The notes beneath the pieces were generated by a model. That model was not told the origin of the DNA, searched no databases, and saw only the letters and a program-made list of their open reading frames with translations. From JBBRFH01 sp038224615 (lineage in GTDB: Bacteria; Planctomycetota; Phycisphaerae; Tepidisphaerales; Tepidisphaeraceae): a DNA stretch of 22,483 nucleotides. The position numbers and the translations under genes are program-made. The stretch covers positions 1 to 22,483 of the forward strand of contig JBBRFH010000013.1 in NCBI GenBank assembly GCA_038224615.1, given 5' to 3'. Of this stretch, positions 1 to 6,235 are shown piece by piece. Position 1 is the first letter of the stretch, and each line of letters starts with the position of its first letter.

Positions 1-77
1 TAGCCAGCAGCGTCGTCGAGCAGCTTGTACTTCGCCAACTCCATGGCGGCGGCGATGTATCGGGTGAGCATCGGCAT
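1..77 (-). CDS. HicB-like antitoxin, 5' end only (partial)
   Basis: Reading leftward from an ATG at 77 gives 25 codons, beginning MPMLTRYIAAAMELAKYKLL, before the window ends. The pattern M-L-T-x-Y-I-x-A-A-M-x-x-A-x-Y matches the start of HicB-family antitoxins of type II toxin-antitoxin systems, which form a partial RNase-H-like fold and neutralise the HicA mRNA interferase. The upstream bases (AGGA, five bases before the ATG) fit a ribosome binding site, and the ATG at 71 is an alternative start. The gene diverges from the glycosyltransferase at 137. No HicA partner can be seen because the rest lies outside the window. Only about 25 residues support the call, and stand-alone HicB-like proteins of unknown role also exist. 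Confidence 0.55.
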   Translation of the reverse strand, partial: MPMLTRYIAAAMELAKYKLLDDAAG

Positions 78-136
78 CGATATCCTGTCTCTGGTTTGGG
101 CGAACACCCGCAATCATATACCTTATCCGGCCCGGC

Positions 137-1285
137 ATGAAGATCGTCCACATTATCACGCGCCTGATCGTCGGTGGTGCGCAGGAGAACACCCTCTCCT
201 CCTGCGAAGGCCAACACGACCTCGGCCACGACGTCACCCTTATCACCGGCCCGGCGATCGGGCCCGAGGGCTCGCTGCTCGAACGTGCCCGCGCCTACGG
301 GTATCGCGTGATCGTGATCGACGACATGGTTCGCTCCATCAAACCGTGGACCGACTACCGCGTCTACCGCAAACTCATCCGAACCCTGCGCGACCTCAAG
401 CCCGACGTCGTCCACACCCACTCCAGCAAGGCCGGCATCATTGGACGATGGGCGGCACATCGCGCGGGGTGCAGGGCAATCGTTCACACGATCCATGGCC
501 TGGCGTTCACCGCATCGACGAGCGCGGTCGTCAACGGCGTCTATTGCTGGCTCGAAAAAATCACCGCCCCGATCACCCACAAGATCGTCTGTGTCGCCAC
601 CGCGATGGCGGACCAGTCCGTTGCCGGCGGCGTGGGGAAGCGCGAACAATACGTCACCGTCTTCAGCGGCATGGACACCAAGCCGTTCATCAGCCCGCCG
701 GTGTCGCGCGACGACGTTCGCCGGGCGCTCGGCATCGCGCCAAAGGACGTCATCGTCGGCACGATCGCGCGGCTGTTTCATCTCAAGGGGCACGACGACC
801 TGCTGACGCTGGCGCCCGAGTTGTGCCGCAAGCACCCCGCGCTCCGCTTCCTTTGGATCGGCGACGGCCTGCTGCGCACCGAGTTTGAGAAACAGATCGC
901 CGCGATGAACCTGAAGGACCGCTTCGTCCTCACCGGCCTGGTTCTGCCGACCAAGATTCCCGAGCTGGTCGGCGCGATGGACATCCTTGTACACCCGTCG
1001 CGGCGCGAAGGCCTCGCGCGGGCGCTGCCGCAGGGACAACTCGCCGGAGCGCCGGTCGTCACCTACGACATCGACGGCAACCGCGAGGGACTGATCGACG
1101 GCGAGACCGGCTTCTGCCTGCCGCCGTTCGACCGCAGGCTGCTGGCCGAGAAACTGTCGGTGCTCATCGAGGACGAAGACCTTCGCCGCACGATGGGCGA
1201 ACGCGGGCGAGCATTTGCACTTGGCAGATTCGACACAAAAGTGATGATTGATGCGCTCGAAGCCATCTATAGGGACCTGACATGA
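137..1285 (+). CDS. GT4-family glycosyltransferase
   Basis: A 382-residue GT-B fold glycosyltransferase, expected to move a sugar from a nucleotide-sugar donor to a cell-envelope or exopolysaccharide acceptor. The N-terminal Rossmann half opens MKIVHIITRLIVGGAQENTL, with the GGAQ-N acceptor-side loop at about 13-18. The C-terminal donor half shows the KGHD segment (217-220) and the nucleotide-binding E291-G-L-x-R-A-L-P-Q299 stretch. Here the second glutamate of the usual E-x7-E motif is glutamine, in the sequence REGLARALPQGQ. I believe this occurs in a subgroup of GT4 enzymes, but the exact sugar cannot be predicted. It is not BshA-like, although a BshB1-like gene lies two genes downstream. 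Its stop overlaps the next start as ATGA. No convincing Shine-Dalgarno precedes the ATG. Confidence 0.9.
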   Translation: MKIVHIITRLIVGGAQENTLSSCEGQHDLGHDVTLITGPAIGPEGSLLERARAYGYRVIVIDDMVRSIKPWTDYRVYRKLIRTLRDLKPDVVHTHSSKAGIIGRWAAHRAGCRAIVHTIHGLAFTASTSAVVNGVYCWLEKITAPITHKIVCVATAMADQSVAGGVGKREQYVTVFSGMDTKPFISPPVSRDDVRRALGIAPKDVIVGTIARLFHLKGHDDLLTLAPELCRKHPALRFLWIGDGLLRTEFEKQIAAMNLKDRFVLTGLVLPTKIPELVGAMDILVHPSRREGLARALPQGQLAGAPVVTYDIDGNREGLIDGETGFCLPPFDRRLLAEKLSVLIEDEDLRRTMGERGRAFALGRFDTKVMIDALEAIYRDLT

Positions 1286-3381
1286 ATCACCGCCGTCGTT
1301 GTCTGGCGCTTGCGTTGCTCGTCGCTGCACCTTCCCTCGCGCAGTCGCAGGATCGGCCCAACCGTCCGCCGGCCGACCGCGCTCAGCACCCCGCCGTGCT
1401 GAAGGTGTACGTCGCCGATCAGGTGAAGAAGGTCGAGCAGGAACTGGCCGACCTCATTCAGCGCCGCAGCGCCACGCGGGCGACCGATCTTCCGTATCTC
1501 GACCTGCAGATCGACCTGCGCATTGTCTCGCGTTGGCTGGCCCAGGAAGTGCTCGTCGCCGACCCGATGAGCGATGCGCAGGCCGTCGCGTGGCTGCGGC
1601 TGCGCGACATGCAGACGATGATCGCCACCATCGACGCGTGGGCGCCGCAGCAGTCCGGCCGCACGCCCGCCAAGCCGCAGGCGGATGCACTCAAGGCGAT
1701 CAACAAAGCCACCTACAACCTCCCGCAGCAGGCCGACTCGGGCGTAATCGACGGCGTGCTGCAGCCACTGCGCGCCCCGCTGCTGATTGCGCTGGGGGAT
1801 GCCAAGGGTGAAGCCCCCGACATGCGTCCGCCGAACCCTGCGCCCGGCGCCACGACGCAGCCAAAGAAAGATCCGACCGACCCCGCGCCGCCTGTTACAG
1901 CGCCGCTCACGCTCGACCAGATCAACGGCCGCGTCACGCAGCTACCGCTTTCGCCGGCGCTGCGACAGCAACTGCTCGCCGCCGTCGCCGCGGCGCGATC
2001 GGCGCAGGGGAATGAGTCGACGACGATGACCGAGATGCTCCGCCGCTCGATGGACACCGTGTTGTCGATGCAGGCCGACATCTCCGTCGACCCGACCGGC
2101 CGCGCCGAGATGGAGCAGAAGCTCGGGCAGGCCGTCTCGCTCTACACCGACCCGCGCCTGCGCGATGCCGCCGACAAGACCTTCGACGAACTCATCCGCT
2201 ACCGTGAAGGCGCGACAAAGATGGCGGCGATCGGCTTGCCGCGTGACAAAATGCAGTCGCTGGCGCCCGTTTTTGCGTACGCCCGCGCCCACCCGCAGGA
2301 TCAGACCAAGTTGCTCGAAGCCGTCACTCGTTTCGCCACGCTCGAGAAAGAGGTTGGCGAGATGAAGACGCCCGCTTCCGCCGTGCTGGGCTCGCGGCAG
2401 GTCGATGCGCAGCTCAAGGCCTACACCGCCGCACGCGAGGCGTTCCTGTCCGAGTGCGAGAATCTCGCCAACGCCGGCGGCGGCGCGTTCACATCGGACA
2501 GCAGCGCCGTGCCCGGGCGAGCCGCCGACATGGAACGCGTCGCGTCGTTCCTGCGTGTGCTCATGCGCTTGGCTCAGACGCAGGAGCGGTTGCTCACGCT
2601 CAAGCCGCGTCCCACCGGCAGCTTCGAGAAGCGCATCCTGCAGACGCTGGCGAAGCTGAACGACAACGACGCCACGGTGCGCGCCAGCGCCCAGACGCTG
2701 CTGCAACAGGTCGACGAGATCGCCAGCGCCTGGACCGACGCGCAGGAGGCGACCGCCAACCCGATCGAGCCTGAGGCCTTTAAGGCGCTCGCCGGCAAGG
2801 CATGGCCGGAGATCGAGGTCAAACTCAAGACCACCGCGACCGAACTCACCAGCGCCATCGCCACCGGCGGCGCGCCGGATGCGGCCAGGCTCAACACGCT
2901 CCGCCAGTCCAAGGCGTTGCTCGCCGACGTGCGCAAGATCGTCGACCTCCGCGTACAACTGGTCGGCGCGACCGCGCTGGCGCGCTGGGCGGACTGCAAT
3001 CTCACGCCGGCCAAGATCGACGCCCTGCTCGAGCTGCACCGCAGTGACTACGGCCCGCTGATCGCCGCCGCCCTCGACGGCAACGGCGACGAGAAGGCGC
3101 TCAAGCAGCAGCAGATGCGTTATCGCGGGCTGCTGACGACGCTGCACCGTGCCGCCGACCGCGCCGCCGGTTGCGAGGCGCTGCCTGCCGACGCGCGCGG
3201 GCTTGTCGGTCGGCTCACCACGCCCAGCGAGAAGACGCCGCACCAGTCGATCCGCTTCGTCAGCTTTGTCAGCGATCTGATCGAGTTCGCCCGCGCCTCG
3301 CCGGAGGTCGACCAAGTCGAGATTACGCAACTGCAGGACCAGATGCTCATGACGCTCAACCGCATGACGCAGCGCCAGTAG
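1282..3381 (+). CDS. Exported alpha-helical protein of unknown function
   Basis: A 699-residue protein that I do not recognise. It opens with a basic n-region and a hydrophobic segment, MNHRRRCLALALLVAAPSLA, and cleavage is plausible after residue 20, so it is probably periplasmic or otherwise exported. A Pro-rich stretch follows at about 22-35, and another Pro/Thr-rich linker lies near 175-205 (NPAPGATTQPKKDPTDPAPP). The rest is Ala/Leu/Gln/Arg-rich and looks almost wholly helical, with no further membrane segment and no evident catalytic motif. The start is translationally coupled to the glycosyltransferase (4-bp overlap), and the deacetylase begins 18 bp after its stop. The long open frame on the opposite strand (1942-3330) is a by-product of GC-rich codon bias. 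A structural or scaffold role in envelope glycan work is only an inference from position. Confidence 0.8.
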   Translation: MNHRRRCLALALLVAAPSLAQSQDRPNRPPADRAQHPAVLKVYVADQVKKVEQELADLIQRRSATRATDLPYLDLQIDLRIVSRWLAQEVLVADPMSDAQAVAWLRLRDMQTMIATIDAWAPQQSGRTPAKPQADALKAINKATYNLPQQADSGVIDGVLQPLRAPLLIALGDAKGEAPDMRPPNPAPGATTQPKKDPTDPAPPVTAPLTLDQINGRVTQLPLSPALRQQLLAAVAAARSAQGNESTTMTEMLRRSMDTVLSMQADISVDPTGRAEMEQKLGQAVSLYTDPRLRDAADKTFDELIRYREGATKMAAIGLPRDKMQSLAPVFAYARAHPQDQTKLLEAVTRFATLEKEVGEMKTPASAVLGSRQVDAQLKAYTAAREAFLSECENLANAGGGAFTSDSSAVPGRAADMERVASFLRVLMRLAQTQERLLTLKPRPTGSFEKRILQTLAKLNDNDATVRASAQTLLQQVDEIASAWTDAQEATANPIEPEAFKALAGKAWPEIEVKLKTTATELTSAIATGGAPDAARLNTLRQSKALLADVRKIVDLRVQLVGATALARWADCNLTPAKIDALLELHRSDYGPLIAAALDGNGDEKALKQQQMRYRGLLTTLHRAADRAAGCEALPADARGLVGRLTTPSEKTPHQSIRFVSFVSDLIEFARASPEVDQVEITQLQDQMLMTLNRMTQRQ

Positions 3382-3399
3382 CCTATACTCACGGACACC

Positions 3400-4065
3400 A
3401 TGGCATCTTTCTTAGTCATCGGCCCGCACCCGGACGACCAGGAACTCGGGATGGGCGGCACCATCGCCAAGCTCGTCAGGCAAGGCCACAAGGTCCACCT
3501 GATCGACATGACCAACGGCGAGCCCACCCCGCGCGGCTCCCCCGAACTCCGCGCCGCCGAGGCCGCTTCAGCGGCTCGGGCATTAGGCGTCGAACGCACG
3601 CTTCTTGGCCTGCAGAACCGTGAGGTCACGCACACGCTCGAAGCCCGCTACAAGCTCGCCGCCCAGATCCGCATCCATCGACCGAACGTCCTCTTCGTCC
3701 CCTACGGCGTCGATGCCCACCCCGACCACACCGCCGTCACCAGGATCGCCGAGGACGCCCGCTTCGACGCCAAGCTCACCAAGACCACCATCCCCGGCGA
3801 GCCGTGGCATCCCAAGCGGATCCTCTACTACTTCTGCACGCACCTGAAGCTCAACATCAACCCGACGTTCTGCATCGACTGCAGCGATACCGTCGATGCG
3901 AAGATGGCGGCGCTGGGCGCGTACGAATCGCAGATGAACCCCGACCTGATCAACCTCGTCAAACTCGCCGGCGACTACTTCGGCTCCCGCATCGGCACGA
4001 AACACGCCGAGCCGTTCTTCTCGCACGAGATCGTGGCGTTCGGGGGGCTCGATCAACTCGTCTGA
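3400..4065 (+). CDS. bshB1: PIG-L family N-acetyl-sugar deacetylase, BshB1-like
   Basis: A 221-residue zinc-dependent deacetylase of the PIG-L/LmbE fold. The metal and catalytic motif H10-P-D-D13 with E15, and the second motif H107-P-D-H110, are both intact. The ending, with G-D-Y-F-G-S-R-I-G and the phrase KHAEPF, resembles BshB1, which removes the acetyl group from GlcNAc-malate in bacillithiol synthesis. Length and spacing fit that family. Other PIG-L enzymes act on mycothiol precursors, GlcNAc-PI or lipid-linked sugars, so the substrate remains a homology guess. It ends an operon with the GT4 gene and the 699-aa exported protein, which could instead mean that it deacetylates a product of that pathway. 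No bshA or bshC is in the window. Confidence 0.85.
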   Translation: MASFLVIGPHPDDQELGMGGTIAKLVRQGHKVHLIDMTNGEPTPRGSPELRAAEAASAARALGVERTLLGLQNREVTHTLEARYKLAAQIRIHRPNVLFVPYGVDAHPDHTAVTRIAEDARFDAKLTKTTIPGEPWHPKRILYYFCTHLKLNINPTFCIDCSDTVDAKMAALGAYESQMNPDLINLVKLAGDYFGSRIGTKHAEPFFSHEIVAFGGLDQLV

Positions 4066-4066
4066 T

Positions 4067-4131
4067 GTGCTGTGGGCATCCTGACCACAGCGTTTCAAAT
4101 CAGTGAGCCGTGGGCAGGAAGCCCACAGTAC
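4067..4131 (+). repeat. Pair of inverted REP-like palindromes
   Basis: Two palindromic units face each other just after the deacetylase stop. The first (4067-4090) has arms CTGTGGGCA and TG(A)CCACAG around TCC. The second (4108-4131) is the reverse orientation with arms CCGTGGGC and GCCCACAG and ends in GTAC. Both match the 25-bp ends of the RAYT cassette at 6935-7600 with one to three changes. This doublet (BIME-like) layout is typical of REPs mobilised in trans by RAYT enzymes. It may also act as a bidirectional transcription barrier between the converging genes. Confidence 0.75.
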
Positions 4132-4199
4132 AAAGCCATGCGTCTCTACATCATCATCCTGGAGTCTGCTGCGCTCAGCACGACTTACTGACCTGAAAA

Positions 4200-4853
4200 C
4201 TACTCGATCATCTTCAACACCGCCGCCACCATCTTCTCCGCGCCTTGGTAAACCTGCCACGGCGTGCTGTCGTCGTACATGTAGCACGGCGTCGTCACGA
4301 CGCGATTGGCTTGGTCGATCACGATGTCAGTGAGGCCGGCGGTCTCGTGAGTGCCGCCCATGCGAGTGATGGCGTCGGCGGTCGACGGGTCATTGCCGAT
4401 CGTCACCCGCGCGCCGAGCACTTTGGCCGCCAGCACCGGGGCGATGCAGGCGAAGCCGATCGGCTTCCTGGCGGCGTGCATCTGCTGGATCAGGCGGGTG
4501 ACGTATGGGTTGACGCTGCAGTTGGCGCCTTTGACTGCGAAGTCGCTCAGATTCTTGGCCGCGCCGAACCCGCCGGGGAAGATGACGGCATCGAAGTCGG
4601 CGGCGGAGACCGTGGCCAGACCTTTGATCCTGCCCCGCGCGATGCGGGCGCTCTCGGCCAGCACGTTGCGCGATTCGTCCATCGGCGTGCCGGCCATGTG
4701 ATCGACGACGTGCATCTGCGCAACGTCGGGCGCGACACAGATCGCCTGGGCGCCGAGCTTGTCAATCGCGATGAGAACGCTGACGGCCTCGGTGATTTCG
4801 GTCCCGTCGAACACGCCGCAGCCACTGAGAATGACGCCGATCTTCGCAGCCAT
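4200..4853 (-). CDS. elbB: ElbB-like glyoxalase, DJ-1/PfpI superfamily
   Basis: A 217-residue protein, the same length as E. coli ElbB. It shows the ElbB opening MAAKIGVILSGCGVFDGTEI, the FPGGFGAAKNLSD segment at about 92-104 and the nucleophile-elbow Cys136 in PIGFACIAP. ElbB was first linked to isoprenoid synthesis and has glyoxalase activity on glyoxal-type substrates; it is cytoplasmic. I chose the ATG at 4853 because GGAGG lies five bases upstream of it. A longer reading from 4874 would add seven unlikely residues. It diverges from arfB with only 30 bp between the starts, so the two probably share a compact promoter region. It converges on the deacetylase operon across a REP doublet. Confidence 0.9.
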   Translation of the reverse strand: MAAKIGVILSGCGVFDGTEITEAVSVLIAIDKLGAQAICVAPDVAQMHVVDHMAGTPMDESRNVLAESARIARGRIKGLATVSAADFDAVIFPGGFGAAKNLSDFAVKGANCSVNPYVTRLIQQMHAARKPIGFACIAPVLAAKVLGARVTIGNDPSTADAITRMGGTHETAGLTDIVIDQANRVVTTPCYMYDDSTPWQVYQGAEKMVAAVLKMIE

Positions 4854-4883
4854 GCAAACCTCCGGTAAGATCACCAGTCGATT

Positions 4884-5339
4884 GTGAACGATTCTATCGA
4901 GCCCATTTCACTTCCGCCGGCGCTGATCGAGATCGGCGTGCGTGTCCGCGTGCCGGTGTCGGTCGTGCGACTGCAATACTCGCGCTCCAGCGGCCCCGGC
5001 GGGCAGAACGTGAACAAGGTCAGCAGCCGGTGCGAACTGTGGGTCGGCGTCGGCGACATCGTCGGTCTCACCGACTCCGCCCGCACGCGCCTGCGCGCCA
5101 TGGCCGGCTCGAAGCTCACGCAGGCGGACGAAATTCACATCGCGTCCGATGAATCGCGCGGCCAGGAAGGCAATCGCTCGCTGGCGATCGAGCGCCTGCG
5201 CGAGTTGATCCTGCAGGCGATGCACGAGCCGAAGAAACGCCGCAAAACCAAGCCCTCCTACGGCAGCAAGCAGCGCCGCCTCGAAGGCAAAAAACGCCGC
5301 TCGGATATCAAGCGCGGCCGATCGGGCGGGTTTGAGTGA
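4884..5339 (+). CDS. arfB: Peptidyl-tRNA hydrolase ArfB, stalled-ribosome rescue
   Basis: A 151-residue class I release-factor-like protein (YaeJ/ArfB). The catalytic GGQ is at 39-41 within SSGPGGQNVNKVSSR. The basic C-terminal tail (KKRRKTK through KKRRSDIKRGRSGG), which in ArfB enters the empty mRNA channel of a ribosome lacking a stop codon, is present. The protein hydrolyses the ester bond of the stranded peptidyl-tRNA. There is no codon-recognition domain, which separates it from RF1, RF2 and RF-H. The likely start is GTG at 4884, as no in-frame ATG precedes the conserved region. It is transcribed away from elbB and ends just before a dispersed repeat. Confidence 0.92.
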   Translation: MNDSIEPISLPPALIEIGVRVRVPVSVVRLQYSRSSGPGGQNVNKVSSRCELWVGVGDIVGLTDSARTRLRAMAGSKLTQADEIHIASDESRGQEGNRSLAIERLRELILQAMHEPKKRRKTKPSYGSKQRRLEGKKRRSDIKRGRSGGFE

Positions 5340-5363
5340 ACGATCCGCCCCGTGCAAAACCAG

Positions 5364-5507
5364 TGTCATCCTGAGCAACGCGAAGGATCCACTCGCCGCG
5401 TTGGAGCCCGCACCGATCACTGACGACGTCCCACTTCGCGCGTCCTCTTTTTCCGACCCCGGGCCGCGGCGTCCGCGAGCAGATCCTTCACTGCGTTCAG
5501 GATGACA
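5364..5507. repeat. Dispersed inverted repeat (HPERSEGS-coding type)
   Basis: Left arm 5364-5389 (TGTCATCCTGAG, six variable bases, GAAGGATC) and right arm 5482-5507 (GATCCTTC, variable, TCAGGATGACA) are inverted copies with differences confined to the centre. Read on the minus strand, the right arm's flank gives the chance peptide CHPERSEGSA. I recognise that peptide as a very common intergenic repeat in several bacterial phyla. The 92-bp interior shows no gene. It lies between arfB and the acidic-protein gene. Confidence 0.75.
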
Positions 5508-5533
5508 GAGGCATTTACCGCCCGCGAAACACG

Positions 5534-5563
5534 GCACGCCCCGCGAATGCTCGCGGGGCGTGC
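5534..5563 (-). terminator. Strong hairpin, candidate terminator of the acidic-protein gene
   Basis: GCACGCCCCGCGA, the loop ATGC and TCGCGGGGCGTGC form a perfect 13-bp stem with a 4-base loop. It lies 37 bp beyond the stop of the minus-strand acidic-protein gene and beyond arfB on the plus strand. Neither side has a clear U-tract, so a simple intrinsic terminator is uncertain. It could protect a 3' end or stop transcription from both sides. Confidence 0.5.
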
Positions 5564-5599
5564 AGCGATTAAGTTGAACATCAATGACCGGGCCGGCGA

Positions 5600-6046
5600 T
5601 CAGTCGTCATCGGCGAACTCTTCGTCATCGTCGTCGAAGTCATCTTCGTCATCGTCCTCTTCAAAGAACTCGTCCTCTTCTTCCTCGTCATCGTCATCGT
5701 CGTCATCATCGTCATCGTCATCGTCGTCGTCGTCTTCATCGTCTAATTCGTCGTCCTCTTCTTCGTCTTCCAGCTCCTCTTCCTCTTCTTCGTCTTCGAC
5801 TTCCTCTTCGGCTTCCTCAGCTTCCTCTTCGTCGTCGCCGGGGGCCTCTTCCTCTTCCTTGGCGGGTTCTTCGTCATCGTCGGCGCTGCGGCGTTTGGCC
5901 GCCTCGGGGGCGAAGATGGCGTCGAGATCACCCAGGTCAAAGTCGACGCCGCCGAGACCGGTCGGCGAAGAAGACAAGAGCAACTCGAGAACGTCCGCGT
6001 CGGTCGTCACGGGGGAGAGAGTCAGTGTGTCATTTAAAGCGATCAT
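5600..6046 (-). CDS. Small protein with a very long Asp/Glu tail
   Basis: A 148-residue protein. The first 50 or so residues have ordinary composition (MIALNDTLTLSPVTTDADVL, then a Gly/Asp segment DFDLGDLDAIFAPEAAKRR). From about residue 55 the chain is almost only Asp and Glu to the end, with an unbroken run of Asp and scattered Phe. The charge would be extremely negative and the tail disordered. I know no family for the N-terminus. Acidic tails of this kind occur in RNA polymerase delta, in DNA-mimic proteins and in histone-binding chaperones, but no function can be assigned. The ATG at 6046 is preferred because upstream residues (MRNEIACGYVLRGC) look untranslated. The tail is coded by GAY/GAR runs that could slip in replication. 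Poly-Ser reading on the plus strand is its shadow. Confidence 0.7.
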   Translation of the reverse strand: MIALNDTLTLSPVTTDADVLELLLSSSPTGLGGVDFDLGDLDAIFAPEAAKRRSADDDEEPAKEEEEAPGDDEEEAEEAEEEVEDEEEEEELEDEEEDDELDDEDDDDDDDDDDDDDDDDEEEEDEFFEEDDDEDDFDDDDEEFADDD

Positions 6047-6171
6047 GATGCATCCGCGTAAAACGTACCCGCAAGCGATCTCGTTCCGCACTCGTTCGCC
6101 TGCCGGGGCCTTCGGTATTCCTACTTCGACGCAATCATACGCAAGGCGTCACGCCCCGCGAATGATGCCGA

Positions 6172-6207
6172 CCGCTTCAAGACGGCCGACGCGCGGTATT
6201 GAAGCGG
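6172..6207 (-). terminator. Weak hairpin after the helicase gene
   Basis: CCGCTTCAA (6172-6180) and TTGAAGCGG (6199-6207) form a 9-bp perfect stem around an 18-base loop, 29 bp past the helicase stop on the minus strand. No U-tract follows, so this is only a candidate 3'-end structure. Confidence 0.3.
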
Positions 6208-6235
6208 CAGACGGTGTGAAGTCAAGCGCCGCACC

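Noticed and set aside
137..1285. BshA, the bacillithiol glycosyltransferase, because a BshB1-like gene follows
   Set aside because: The N-terminus and the donor-site residues fit polysaccharide-type GT4 enzymes, not BshA.
1942..3330. A 462-codon minus-strand frame opposite the 699-aa exported protein
   Set aside because: Arg/Gly-rich shadow with no signal or domain; the plus-strand gene has a signal peptide and operon overlap.
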